Assembly: GCF_000003815.2 (NCBI RefSeq)
Contig: NC_049982.1
Span: 24,073,380 to 24,137,379 of the forward strand
Direction: 5' to 3'
Source of the DNA: Branchiostoma floridae
Taxonomy: Eukaryota; Chordata; Leptocardii; Amphioxiformes; Branchiostomatidae
Length of the DNA stretch: 64,000 bases
Position numbers and translations under genes: made by a program. Positions 26,301-37,740 of the stretch are shown here, in pieces. The notes beneath the pieces were generated by a model. The model had not been told where the DNA came from. It made no database searches and saw nothing but the letters and a program-made list of their open reading frames with translations. Positions within the stretch are counted from its first letter, which is position 1, and each line of letters begins with the position of its first letter.

Positions 26301-26358
26301 TCAGTCCGGATATCTCCGTCCAACTTCCGAGCTTGTCTCCGAGATCATCTGAAAGCAT
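23335..26358 (-). CDS. METTL21-family protein-lysine methyltransferase
   Basis: Minus-strand exons in coding order: 26358-26098, 24571-24460, 24127-24033, 23622-23335, all GT/AG with consistent phases, giving 251 aa. The N-terminal exon (87 codons) is Lys/Thr-rich and ends KKLSIREIQVS...VGYKVWHA, matching the strand region before the catalytic core of METTL21 proteins. The SAM-binding motif I is ELGAGTGIVGIVASL (109-123), followed by GADVTLTDL (125-133) and then QELTWGRGLDRF. The DxxY motif diagnostic of this lysine methyltransferase group is D181-I-I-Y184 in GTDIIYFEE. Family members trimethylate lysines of HSP70 chaperones, VCP or eEF1A. Which human paralogue it matches, and so the substrate, cannot be settled; the core looks nearest METTL21A/C. 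The first intron carries a minisatellite and a 1-kb transposon. Confidence 0.93.
24610..24895 (-). repeat. Diverged minisatellite in the METTL21-type gene intron 1
   Basis: The phrase CCTTGGTGCTGAACACCATCC, with small changes, starts near 24620, 24690, 24730, 24772, 24822 and 24866, at spacings of about 40-70 bases. It starts some 40 bases upstream (in gene orientation) of the acceptor of exon 2. No spacers of uniform length, so it is not CRISPR-like. Confidence 0.75.
24956..25946. mobile_element. Non-autonomous DNA transposon with TTA target site
   Basis: Left end CACGATGGTAAAATTTGGCC and right end, read inward, CACGATGGTCAAATTTGGCC form an inverted repeat of about 30 bp with few mismatches. 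TTA stands immediately outside both ends (24953-24955 and 25947-25949). The 991-bp body is locally GC-rich near both ends and has no transposase frame. A 3-bp TTA duplication suggests PIF/Harbinger, but the CAC terminus is not typical. Confidence 0.65.
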
Positions 26359-27021
26359 CCCTCTGTGTTGATTGTAGCGACGACTTGGGAGGACAATTCC
26401 TAAATGAATGTTCGTTGCAATAAAACATGGAACGTTTTAGATAACGTCATAACTGCTGATATTCAAGTAGTTTCCACCAGACTACCTTCAAATAATGCAT
26501 TAAGTAACATTAATAGGATTTCTTCCCTGATTTTGCATAATTTGAACCAGTTTGTGGTAGACATAACGTTATTAGATCGTTCCATTGTATGTGACTTTCC
26601 CCAGAACCAGGCAAACAAGGGAGATAAGGGTCTAATCTAAGCACATACGCATTTTCCTGACCTACCATTGTAACAATTTTCAAATTTTTGAGCCGACGAT
26701 GAAAACACCTGTCGGAGTCTCTATCTGGCAAGATCGCTAACGATCACGCGCGTGAACGATGTTATTAATCTCCCATTGTGCAGTCCTGCGTAATTCCGCA
26801 ATGTGGCGCGGCGCAACATAAAACCGATCAACCTTTGGTCGATGACCCGACCTGTGACCCATTTGGATGATATGCTGTCAATTTTACAGGCAGCCGGTGG
26901 CGGGCGTAGATTGACTTACGAAGTTCGTTGCATATCAAGCATTTTGTGCAATTTAGACACTCAGAGAATATCACCAAAAAAGCGAGGATCTAACCATTTT
27001 GGTTGTTACATCGTGAAAGAG
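26359..27021. promoter_or_regulatory. Shared head-to-head promoter region of the METTL21-type gene and LDAH
   Basis: Only 663 bases separate the two start codons, transcribed away from each other. The region has several CpG clusters (for example CGATCACGCGCGTGAAC near 26740 and TGTGGCGCGGCGCAAC near 26802) but no obvious TATA box correctly placed. This is the layout of a bidirectional promoter. An open frame continues 5' of the LDAH start (in-frame ATG at 26842), so the 5' UTR boundary is uncertain. Confidence 0.6.
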
Positions 27022-30000
27022 ATGAGCCAAAAGTCCGTGCCAAAAGTCCGGTCTGAGTTCCTGTGTGTTGACGGCACACCGACCCATGTGCTGAAGTGTG
27101 GAGACTTTCCAACAGACCAGGGCAAGAATTATTTGTACCTCATCATTCCAGGTATGAATACACACGTTTTTTAACCTAATACCATAACAATACCCTTGGG
27201 AATACTAGACGCATTGCATATAATATCGTGACTAACAGATTATTTTTGGCGAGGCCCCAGGGACGGAGTCATTTTCAAGTGCTACAATCAGGGTGAATCT
27301 ATCATACAATTGTGTCATAAACATGTCCTTTAAACGCCTTTCTTGTTATCTTTTCTACCTGAACAGGAAACCCAGGAGTTATTGGTTACTATGACAAGTT
27401 CATGAGAGAGCTGTACAGAAAACATGGAGGGCGCATTCCTGTCTGGGGTGTGTCACATGCTGGTCATGTGATTATCCCAGATCATGCCAAAAAGGGAAAC
27501 TCAGGTAAGAAGAATCTGAAACAAGCTGTGTTGGAAATTTTCATTCTCATGGTATCTGTATAGCTGGTATAACCACCATTCAGCGTAATAAGTACAGTGA
27601 CTTTTGAATGGTCAAATGTAAACAACAACAAAAAAACATCAGCTTCTGTATCTGTGTATATTTAGCCAGTACAGCCACCATTCAGAGTAACATTTACATA
27701 ACAGCTTCACTCGGCAGCAGCTCATTATATTACGCTGAACAACCTATCACACCTAACCTTTGCACCGTGATCTAGCTGCAGCTGCTGTTTTGATCTTAGT
27801 CTATCAAGTGAGGTTTCACTCTCTATCATAGTCTATGGTAGTTTTAGGAAAAAACAAGTTTTTTTACTACCTCATTGTGTTTGATAGTATGCTGCAAGTC
27901 ACTGATCAACTTTTCTTACTTTCAAACTTTACTCAGGTATATCAAAGGGAACATATGGTTTCCAAGACCAAATCACACACAAAATCTCCTTCATCAAGAA
28001 CCACGTCCCACGTGACACGCACCTCATCCTGATTGGTCACTCTGTCGGCTGCTACATGGTCCTGGAGATCCTCAAGCGCTGCCCAGAGGTCAACGTCCTT
28101 AAGGGCATTCAACTTCTCCCCATGATAGAGCACTTTGAGAAGACTCCAAATGGCAGTCGGATGAAGCCGTTATTGTTGTACTTCCGATGGCTGGCAGTGT
28201 TTGTAGCGTTCTTAATGTCCTTTCTCCCAGACGTTGTGAAACATTGGCTGGTGCAGTTGTACTTCATGGGTAGGAAAGTTGACGAGGGAGCAGTCGAAGC
28301 TAGCCTGAACTTATTTGACCCGAAGGTGACAAACAGCAGCCTCTTTATGGCATCACAGGTGAGACAAAACTGAGTGTTTGTGGAACCTCGTTAGTTTCTG
28401 AATGTTTCGCTGCCTGGTCATTTTGCTGTCAAGAAGACACCTAACTCGGAGTTAGCATCTTCTTGACAGTGAAATGCCTAGACAGCAAAGTCTTTAACCA
28501 AAAGACCTCATTCCTAACCCTGACCTTGACCTTTTAGCTTAATGATAGAAATTTTATCTACAAGTAGTGATTTGTTGGTATTGACCAAGTGCACAGATGA
28601 CAGCAAAATATCTTGGCCGCAAAATGTCCAGATACTACCTCATTGTGTCCAGTGTTTGTGATAACCTTGACCCGGTTTTGAAATTCTATTTTCTCCTCAG
28701 ATTCAGATTACATTAAAATAATTCTCACACCACATGAATTTTATCGGTGCTGCTCTTTTTTTTGTCAAATTTTTTTAGGGTCAATTCCTGATACTACCAT
28801 AATGCTATACAAAGGATAAGGTAATAACAGAGGTTTGGTGACTTTATATTAAGGCCAGACTAGCCAGAGTGGCAGGAAGTACAGTAAGTACAGATTAGAG
28901 CTGGTAGAACTTCTTGTTAATCAGACATGACTCTGTATTTTCCATATGCTAGTCATGTTCAATGTAGAGTGGCAGGAAGTAGGGGTGGGTACCGGTACAG
29001 AAAGTTCAGGTCCAGGTTCGGTTCAGGTCCGAAGGATCAGGTCCAGGTCCGGACCTGAACCTGGACCTGATTCAGTATGACTCATATACCAATGGTCCAT
29101 TTCACTACAAACAAGTGCTTTAAAAAAGCTGGCATTTTGCCAAGGTTTGCGTGTGTACACGGTTTTTTCTAGTTATTGGAATGTGCTGAAACTATTGTTT
29201 ATATTAAATGGATGTAAAAAAGGAAACAAGAACAATTGAAAATCACCCTCCCCTGGACTCGATCCCGGGTCGCACGGACCGTAGCTCTGCAAATCAGGCT
29301 GACGTCAGAGGTATTTGTGTAGTGACCCCTGATCCCGGAAGTCACTTCCCTGCATCCTGGTGCACTTTTCAGAAAATGATATCTCAGCAATCGTTTACCC
29401 CCTGCTTTAACATTTTTACATTGTCACGGTCTCCATAGTACATAGCTACAAATCTGGTAAGTTAGAAGGTCCAGTTCTTTTTCGATAATACAGGGCGATC
29501 AATGAAAAATCGTGGCAATTTCCATTTTCGCACTGGAAATCCTACTAATGAATATTAACTAAGTCGCAAAGGAATCTGGGATAGGCTATATATATATATA
29601 TACGATTTATTTGGAAAACATTTCATCTTTATGAATTGGTAATACAACATTAAAATGTAAGAGCAATAATTTGATTATATGCTGCATCAATCTTAGGAAT
29701 ATCATACTTCATTCATTTAATCTAATCAAATATCAGGCCCCATTACGGACCACAAACAATGACTCATGACAGAGCTTTTAAGAAGTATACAAATGCATTG
29801 CAGATTTTTAAAAGGTCCGTTCATCTCAACATCACAACATCTCAACATCACAACATCTCAACATCACAACATCTCAACATCACAACGGCGACTACTCTGG
29901 CCACAAGGCATTTTGCCACTGCAAGTGGCAAAATGCAAAAAATATGTTTTGGTAGAGTATTAGACTTACACTGGCGTTTTAAAATCCTACAACTCTAACT

Positions 30001-31177
30001 GCACCTGTGCGATTGACTGTAAAACTTGGTAGAAATGACTATAAACTCTACTCTACTTCACCCTTGTTATTTTCTTCCACCTGCAAGCGCCAAAACATGT
30101 GAATGTCTGATAAAATAATCTGTTAATTTTCTAATCGGTCCAACATCCGGTCTACCCAATTTTTTCAGGTCCGGTTTTTCTGGACCGGTCCAATAAGAAA
30201 AACCGGTTTTGTACCGGTACACTGTACCGATTCCCCGCCCTAGCAGGAAGTGATCAATAGACACGTGTACGAGTAATGTTAATTGAAAGTGCTGTTTTGT
30301 TCTATGACTGTAGGAGTTACGTCAGGTTCATGAACCAGACCTGCACTGTATCGGTCAGCACCTGGACAAACTCATCTTCTACTATGGTGCGTCTGACGGC
30401 TGGGCACCTGTCAGCTTCTACCAGAGGATGAAGAACAGCTTCCCTCAGGTGAGACAGGTGTGCACCTGAAGTGCAAATGGCAGTGGGCCGGGTGGTGGTT
30501 GTGTGTTCCACAGGGTTCCATTATGGAACCACCTCTCCTATCAGGGATTTTGTAGTAAGCTGCGAGGGGGCCCATATTGAAAAGTGTCAAATCACAGTTT
30601 CTCAAGCTGTCCACAAACAGCACCAAAAACAGAATATGTTTGTTAATAATGTTCCAATTGCTCTCTGCAATGGGCATATGCCATACCATATCATAGCCTT
30701 TCCTGCAGTAAAATGCCCCCAATCATGAAGTGAACCAATTGCAGTGCAGACTTTTATTTTCTGATAAATCTTACTTTTATGAAATCAATGGGCTAACATA
30801 CCAACATTCATGTAGTATCTTCGTTTCTAAACAAAAGGAGTTCTGGAAAAATTGTCTGTGAAATTGCTATGGCGAATCTTTTGATTTAGATAACATCACT
30901 TAGAAGAAGAACTTTATAATTGTAATAGCTACAATGTATGGCAACTTACACACAACTCAACAGTTGTTCCATTGCTAATAACTAACAATTTGAATGAACT
31001 AATGTGGAATGATTAACTAATACAATTTTCTACCTTTAGGGTGATATCCGTCTATGTGAACGCGGGATCCTGCATGCCTTTGTTCTGGAGCAGAGTACAG
31101 AGATGGCAGGGATGGTGGCAGAGTGGATAGAACAGGCCACAGCTGCAGAGGGTGGGAGACCAGTTCATACCGGCTGA
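27022..31177 (+). CDS. LDAH: Lipid droplet-associated hydrolase (LDAH), alpha/beta fold
   Basis: Exons 27022-27151, 27367-27504, 27937-28358, 30314-30448 and 31040-31177 splice with consistent phases to 320 aa, close to the usual ~325. Features in order: FLCVDGTPTHVLKCG, the oxyanion-loop strand LIIPGNPGVIGYY (split by intron 1), PVWGVSHAGH, the nucleophile elbow ILIGHSVGCYM with Ser125, a hydrophobic stretch WLAVFVAFLMSFLPDVV matching the droplet-association region, FYYGASDGWAPVSFY with acid Asp258, and GILHAFV with His287. So the Ser-Asp-His triad is complete. LDAH acts at lipid droplets and has been linked to sterol-ester and triacylglycerol turnover; its true substrate is debated. I chose the ATG at 27022 because homology starts there; a more distal in-frame ATG at 26842 would add 60 residues without family resemblance. 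Intron 3 holds a 78-nt hairpin and a 1.26-kb transposon. Confidence 0.95.
28409..28486. other. 78-nt near-palindromic hairpin in LDAH intron 3
   Basis: The two 39-nt halves are nearly perfect complements. The core CTGTCAAGAAGA (28426-28437) pairs exactly with TCTTCTTGACAG, and CATTT and GCTG blocks pair further out; the rest is G-U pairs, a few mismatches and a small bulge. The terminal stem CTAACT/AGTTAG leaves a 3-nt loop. Overall length suits a pre-miRNA, but the tight loop is also what a small foldback element would leave. It does not overlap any exon. Confidence 0.7.
28980..30242. mobile_element. Non-autonomous hAT-like element in LDAH intron 3
   Basis: Left end TAGGGGTGGGTACCGGTAC and right end, read inward, TAGGGCGGGGAATCGGTACA are similar inverted termini. 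The 8-bp GCAGGAAG stands directly outside both ends (28972-28979 and 30243-30250). TAGGG-type ends with an 8-bp duplication are classic for hAT elements. Inside are palindromic CCAGGTCCGGACCTG blocks, CCGG-rich sub-repeats, a TA run near 29587 and a 16-bp minisatellite. No transposase. A further copy of the flank word occurs near 28873, which slightly weakens the duplication argument. Confidence 0.7.
29822..29886 (+). repeat. 16-bp minisatellite inside the hAT-like element
   Basis: Four near-perfect copies of CATCTCAACATCACAA in direct order. Because 16 is not a multiple of three, all frames alternate Asn/Ile/Thr/Ser/Gln/His codons, producing spurious open frames. Confidence 0.9.
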
Positions 31178-33367
31178 TGGCAAGAGCTAAACTGGCCCAC
31201 ATCTTAAGCTACTTATGATGACTACATTGCAGGGTTTACCAGTCATTGTCTTAGACAAAATTTTGTTGCGTATGACAAAAAATTTTAAGACCCTGAGGGA
31301 TAAAATTGGCTGGGTAAAGATATAGAAGTATCCAAATTTGAATAAAAAAACTGGAATTCTGAATTCGGGCCTGAAAATTCAATAATGACGGAAATTTGTA
31401 TGTGATGACTGAAACAAAAATCATTATTTTAGGGGATTCCTGTTGTTTGGAATTGGGATGACAGATGTAAAAATCCATGCTGGCTAGAGCTCTGCCACAT
31501 TGTTTTAATACAAGTTTTTATGATGTTAGTTGTTTAATTGATTCAATCATTCAACAAAACAAGTGAACCATTCTTACAGAGTCATGAATTATGACAATTA
31601 TTCAGGGTGAATATGTTATGTTATAGATTTATAGATTTACACTGCATACCTTTTGGATCACCCTTCATTATGTGGCAAGGCCCGTTCCTGGTATCCACTA
31701 GGGTTGCAGAATCGCACAACCATCTGATCATTTTAAGCTGGTAAGATAGGAGATAGAAACCATATGCTAGACGATTAAAACCATGTGCAATATTGTTAAT
31801 TGGCTATGATTTGTAAATCTTTTAACCTTTGTAACTGAAATACAATTCAGTGTCACACTTTAAAATTTCAATACATCTTGAATGGTGAATCTCAAATAGT
31901 TAGAAATTGCCATGGTGTGAATAAATCATTTAACTTATTACATGTATGTATACTGTAGAATGTTACATCATTGTACATTGCACATTCGTGTAAATGTATG
32001 TTGAATGGCCACTACTCTGATATTTAAGTTTTTGATATAGTGATCAGAAATGACAACTCGAGGCTTGAACATTTTCTATCTAATGTTATAGACATAATTT
32101 TATAAATTTGTTCCATTTTTATACTAATCACTGTCATAATGTTCCAGTAACATCTTAGTATGTTTGCAGGTTTCTCATCTACAAAATGTATTGGTAGGCT
32201 AATGTGCAGTAACTGTTTTTATGGAAGGTTAATTGTAACCTAATATTGTCAATCAATGCATTTTATTAGTAATTTTACAATGACTTGATTTGGCTACCAG
32301 TTTTCATTTGTAAGATGTAAAAAGTGAGAATTTAACAATTGTACCTGTGCTAATCTGCAATCTGATTTGATTATCAAAATTTGTGACTTTGAACCGTCAT
32401 GCCTTGTTGTTCAAGTAGTTTAAAAGTTCAAGGTACAGGGAACATATTCTTAATCAACGATCATTTCAGGGCTCAGACTATCCAGAAAAGGCCTATATAT
32501 TTTGTATTCAATTTGTACATTTTTGTATTGTAGTCTCCTCTGCCGCTTAGTGTCATAGTCTGTATAGACTGACTGACAGAGAGAGAGAGAGAGATCCAGA
32601 AAAATATTATTGATTCAGAAATTTGGTTTCAGTTGATCCTTTTCCATAAATACTTAAGGCCAAGGCAGTTGAATCGGTTGGTTCAGGAATGGCTGCTCCT
32701 ATTTTTCCCAATCGAAAGAAAGAAAAAAAAATGGGCCACTACTTCCATTTTCACTAACTATCTTTTTATTTGGTAAAATTCCAGCCCACACAGTAGCAAA
32801 ATACAGTACATGCACACTAGCTGGACTCCTGAACATTCCTCTTACACGTTAATTGGAACATTTGTTTTGGTTTCGCTTCTCCTATCGTATTCTTCTCAAA
32901 CTGCAGGTAACAAGTAGGCAAACCTGTAAAGGAAACATTGCCCTGGCGGAGGTTTGCGCCCTAAAGGACATCCGTATAAAAATGTTACGTAAGTCAATGA
33001 GCACCATAGCCAGCTCCTCTAGATCAGGAAATTATTATCAATATTTCGTCAATCTCTACTATTTTTCAGCAGCCAAATGTGGCTGGTAGATACCTCTACT
33101 TGTTTCCATCCACTCCTCAGTTCTTGCATTTGTCGTTGATAGTATATTGCCGTACGATATAAAGATGTTTTTACGGGTTTTGAAGTGGCTATAATTTAAA
33201 AAAATTTATATCAAAGCAGTCTGTGACAGAGCCAGGATCTGAAACAGCCATGGCATTTCGTAACAAGACGGCTGAATACCGTTCTGTATAACATTGGACA
33301 ATCCCAAGAAATCGCGCCCTCATCATTTACGTTCGTGCGACGCTCGTACGATGAATGGGACCGGGCC
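31178..33367 (+). other. LDAH 3' UTR and 3' flank, no gene seen
   Basis: AT-rich with no protein-like frame. AATAAA-type signals occur at about 31341 and 31919, the former a plausible polyadenylation site for LDAH. A GA microsatellite (32577-32594) and an A-rich patch near 32720 are the only simple repeats noted. Confidence 0.5.
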
Positions 33368-34447
33368 TTAAGCCCCGGTCACAAGAATCGTACGATTGAC
33401 TGCGATGGAGGTTTTATGCGCGGCATAAGCGCAGTACGTCGTAAGTCGGGGAAGAATCGGAAGCAATGGTTTAAATATATGAAGCCGTGGTCACAAGGAT
33501 CGTAGTGCATCGTACGATGAGGTCATTAGAGCGTATTTGCGTCAATCGCAGGTAAATCATAGTAAATCGGGGAGCCTCCTATGACGAAAATAGGACTGAA
33601 ATGGATTTTGAACATGTTCAAAATTTCGCTATCGTCGTAAGATTTTATTTGCCCCCCAAGCAGACTTCATTACGGCAATTTTTGTCTACTGATGAGGTTT
33701 TAGATTTATGAATTTTTAGCATGTTGTGATGGTTTCAGTTTTCCCTGATATTGTCGATATTGACGAAAAGGGAAAATATATCAGTCGCAACTGCCACAAT
33801 CGCAACCAGAGAACAGCGCGCCCCGCACAGGTGATGCAGACAATTGTTTGATCGCTTCATGCACGTGAGTTGATAATTAGATCAAATCTCAGCTCTCGTC
33901 GGTCTTGGGTCAGTTTACCATAATCGTAATAACCATGGGGACAACTCAAACATAAAGGCAGGCTCTATGAGTCGGAAATATATATGATATAATGCTTATG
34001 ATATTATTTTTGTATGATGGCATCTTTTTGTTGATAGCATATCATGATACAATATTCGAAAGAGCCTGACACGTAGAGCCGGCAAGCAGGCCGAGATAAC
34101 CATACCAGTACTCACGCTTGATTTGAACTTTTGCTTGTAATACTCTTGTTATCATGGTCTTTTTTAATTTATTTTTACAGTTAAAGATATTATAGGAAGG
34201 TATTCAACAGCTATGTCCACATTTTGTTGGTTAAAGAAGCACAAAAACGATCAGACGGCTATACAGAAGAGACACAAGTGAAAAATCGTACGACGCTGGA
34301 AAAATTTTGAACATCATCCGATGCTCTGCGATGCTCTGCGATGGCTGATTTTGCTTACGATTTAGCTGCGATCCACTGTGATCATCGTGCGATAGGCGTA
34401 ATATGCCATCGCAAGGACGTCGTACGATTCTTGTGACCGGGGCTTAA
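33368..34447. mobile_element. TTAA-flanked inverted-repeat transposon (piggyBac or Kolobok type)
   Basis: Both ends read TTAAGCCCCGGTCACAAGAA going inward, a perfect 28-bp match from TTAA onward, and weaker similarity (TGCGATGG) continues. TTAA at both borders is the target site of piggyBac and Kolobok elements. A second, diverged copy of the terminal phrase (AGCCGTGGTCACAAGGATCG) lies at about 33484, suggesting an internal duplication or nested copy. No transposase frame; 1,080 bp long. Confidence 0.75.
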
Positions 34448-35527
34448 GAAATCGGGTTGTGCATCGAAACTATCAAGGGTTATTAGGCTGACGTCTAATT
34501 TCCACAAAAAGGCACAGCCGGGCGGTTTGGGGGAAAGAAAGGTACGATATAAAAGACAACAAAAACACAATGTAGACCAAAATACTTCAACAGCATGCCT
34601 TGTGCATATTCATTGGCATAAACTCAAACTTTTCGTTTACGCGCAGAAACAGCCCGGCCGGGTAGGCCATTCTATACCCAGTGACGCGAACCAAGGAGAA
34701 TTCTTTCTTCCTCGTCGTGCCTATGTGAGGCAGTGAAGCAAGCAGCTGTTGAGCCCCGTTAGGAGGCACGCGGGGAAGCTATGCGGAGGGCTATTCCTGG
34801 CCAGTCTTGGGCCACGAGGCCAATAATTCTCTGCCTGCCAGCCCTCCTCATTCACAGATAAACATCAGGATCCGTACTGTCTATTTACTAAATAATTGCT
34901 TTTGACGTTTCTTTTCTCGATGGGAGTCAAGAAAGCAATTAAGCGCGTAGCCATTGTACTGGCATTGGAGTAAGAAGTTCAACGTTACCGGTTTTACACG
35001 GTAGTAAGGACAAATCATTGATTGAGTTGTCAGGATTCAGCATAATACATTGTTTTGTTTTAAAAGCTTATTAGCCAGGGGGAGGGTGTGTGTGTGTTAT
35101 GAAACAAATATAGAATAATCACAATCATACTACATTATACAGCACGTTTTTGCCTTCGAAAACATCTCACTTGTAACGTTGCGATTAAACATATGATAAT
35201 GTACAAATGCACGGCTTTATGAATTCTTGACTATAAACTTAGAACTATTTCCTCCTAGTACGTGATTACCTTTTCAACTCACAATATTGCCCTTTACCTT
35301 TGTGATTTGAAAGCGAAAGAATGAACATGTAACGATATCTTTGTCGACACCAATTGCGTGGCATTTTGAAAATGGGGTCTGAAGATATGATAATGCTACC
35401 ATAATGAATAAGTCGATTATGAAATATGTTCTCTTTATACACATGGAACGTTAATTTTTAGCACATCATATCATCAACAATTTTGACAAGAATGTGTAGA
35501 AATAGAGAGGATATGCTCCTGACTTAC
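34448..35527. other. Non-coding stretch
   Basis: No conserved-looking coding exon. A moderately GC-rich patch at 34640-34850 has short open frames on both strands with no recognisable motif. Confidence 0.4.
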
Positions 35528-35651
35528 CGATGTGGTTACTCCTGAGTACCACCCAGCAGACAGATAAACACGCTACAAACGTGGCCGTAGTTAACCTGGT
35601 CACCAGTCTCTCCCAGGGCTGCAGGCGTGGATTCCTCGGTACTGTGAACAT
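35528..35651 (-). CDS. Candidate first coding exon of an unrecognised membrane protein
   Basis: From the minus-strand ATG at 35651 the frame reads MFTVPRNPRLQPWERL, then a hydrophobic segment TATFVACLSVCWVVLRS, and ends ATCG/GTAAGTC, a near-ideal donor in phase 1. A short basic N-terminus followed by one membrane span would suit a signal-anchor (type II) protein. I could not find matching downstream exons between here and LDAH, and no family is recognised, so this may be a chance frame. An upstream in-frame TTG (35669) would add six residues. Confidence 0.3.
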
Positions 35652-36629
35652 GTATCCCCGCCTGGCCAACTAGGCCACCTCCGTGAAATTTCCCCCTCCC
35701 TTAATTCAAGCAGCAGCCTTTGCTAAAGCGATTTCTATAAGTCCGAGGCAATATTTCTTTGGGGGTACGGTAGACCAGGAACCGAAGAGCTTGCCTATGT
35801 GGTCCCTAACAATAGTCTGGATTCCAGGTTAAGTCGTAGTTGGCTCAACCATAAGTCATAATGTTGTCTGGAACAAACATTTGTTCGTACGTGCGTAACA
35901 TATATAACCGATGTAACCTTTATACAAATCTTGAAACAGACTTGTAGACTGGACAGGGAGTATCAAAATTGACAATTTAATATATTTTGAGAAGGACAGA
36001 AATAATGACAACGATTGTTAAATTTTATGTTGAACTAAAATCTGTTGCCAAAGGCACAAACACCTGCCAAACTGACTGTCAAGTTCTTCCCTATCGTCCA
36101 ACTTCATACCCATGTGATCCAAACATATGAGACGTTCTTTTGGAGCAATTTGACTGGTGTGGTTTCACCAAGTTATTTCTAAAGGGCGTGCGAAATTATG
36201 AGATTGACCCCTTCACGAGATACGAGCATAGTTTCTGCACCGCCTATATATATTGGTACATATTCTGTTTAATCGTTGTGGGAAGCAATATGATTGTAAT
36301 GGATATTGAATGCATATGGCATAATCTTACCAATCACATTTTTCTAGACTACATGAAATACGTCATCATATTTTATTGCTCCTTTATTTTAGATAGACAC
36401 ATGTTTTTTTCCTAAAAGATCTCTAACACAACCATCAAAGCTATAAACTTGCAGTTGCGAAGGAGAAAACTAAAGTCGGTAGTTAAGTTATTGCCAAGTT
36501 ATTTATTTTTAATTAGGTAAACTAGATCTGCATAAACAGACAGGTTCGCGTTATAGTATAATTTATGTCAAGAGAAATTTTAAATTTAGGTAGGTAAGTA
36601 GGCACACCTGTACGTCCAGTACTTTAATT
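35652..36629. other. Non-coding stretch
   Basis: AT-rich sequence without repeats or exons I can support; a 91-codon open frame near 36140 is Phe/Tyr/Ile-rich and looks like chance. Confidence 0.4.
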
Positions 36630-37205
36630 TAGTATGGCCATGTGATACTGGTCGGGTGCAGCAAGGAGCAGGAACTGAGAGGAGTATAACGCCGGGCCCT
36701 GCGCATCATCTTCGGAGGTAGACGCAGTGTGCCCGACTTGCCCACACTGAAAGTGAGACGGGAGGAGGCAGCGGTACAGCTGTTTGAACGCATGCTTAGG
36801 GAAGACCACCCCTGCATGACTTGATACCACCCACAAGAACAGTGGCCACGGGACTCACACTTAGAAACTCCAGGACAATCAGTTTACCGAAAGCCCGTAC
36901 TGGGAGGCTCAGAAAGTCATTCCTCCATTGCGCCATCCGCCTCTACAACAAGGCAGTTACTTAGCTCTACACAGTTTGTAACTCGGTATTGTTTTGCAAT
37001 ATGTTGATTTTAAATTAATTGAACATGTTATGAACATGTTAACCGGAGTATAAAAACTCATTGTTCGTATGCGACTATTGTTCTCATGTGTTTTATGTAA
37101 TTACGGCAATGACTGACATGACATGTGTAATAAGGTCGCAATTCGGGTAAATGTGTGTTTGCCGGCCCGCGAGAACCTTACTCAATAAAACATTGAACAA
37201 TTGAA
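36630..37205 (+). pseudogene. Decayed LINE: reverse-transcriptase C-terminus and 3' tail
   Basis: The frame RRALRIIFGGRRSVPDLPTL (from about 36693), then REEAAVQLFERMLREDHP, matches the C-terminal end of non-LTR retrotransposon ORF2 proteins. It has in-frame stops both just before it (where VQRR is expected) and after it. About 350 bases of 3' UTR follow, ending AATAAAACATTGAACAATTG, a typical LINE 3' end. Only the 3' part was inserted or survives. Confidence 0.65.
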
Positions 37206-37351
37206 CATATACAGTTCCAGGAGTAAGAAATGGACTGTCCCCTCCTAAACAGTCCCTTCTGAAGGACGGAATTTCTGCAGTATGAAGTGAACAGTCCCTC
37301 CTTCTGAAAGAGAAAGACTTATCATGATCCCCTCCTGACAACCCCCATTTG

Positions 37352-37700
37352 TGTATTAATGAATGAAGATCTTTATTGTACGTTTTTGCTTTCTAACAAG
37401 CTAAGTACAGGTCAAGGTTGATAGGATACATCTCCTAGTGAGGTACAATTTGTGTAGGGTGTGATACATGACTAAAACTACAAAGTCTAATAGCATGCAC
37501 AGGTTCAACTTCTTCTCGCAGAAGACAGTTGTAAACGTAGTTGCAGGTGGAGTTTAGAATACATGGTTTGTCTAATTGCATGAGGACTGTCAATTTTCAG
37601 TGTTATTTGAATATGGAAAGCATGGAAACCTGTACACAATTGAAGAGGATATTTCTCTCATTGATGTATAGTGAACAGTCAAGAATAAAATGACACTCGT
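37352..37700 (-). mobile_element. LINE 3' end fragment
   Basis: The plus strand starts AATGAATGAAGATCTTTATTG; on the minus strand this is a terminal AATAAAGATCTTCATTCATT, the short tandem tail typical of CR1/L2-like elements. No coding part is seen, and the inner boundary is uncertain. Confidence 0.4.
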
Positions 37701-37740
37701 CTTCTATCTTTTTTTAAGTTACAATATTGGCAAAAGATTT

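Noticed and set aside
26803-27021. N-terminal extension of LDAH
   Set aside because: The frame is open, but no family resemblance exists before 27022 and the first codon is GTG; an in-frame ATG at 26842 remains possible but less likely.
29245-29330. tRNA gene on the minus strand (box-B-like GGATCGAGTCC)
   Set aside because: No matching acceptor stem or box A at the right distance, and it lies inside the hAT-like element; at most tRNA-like debris.
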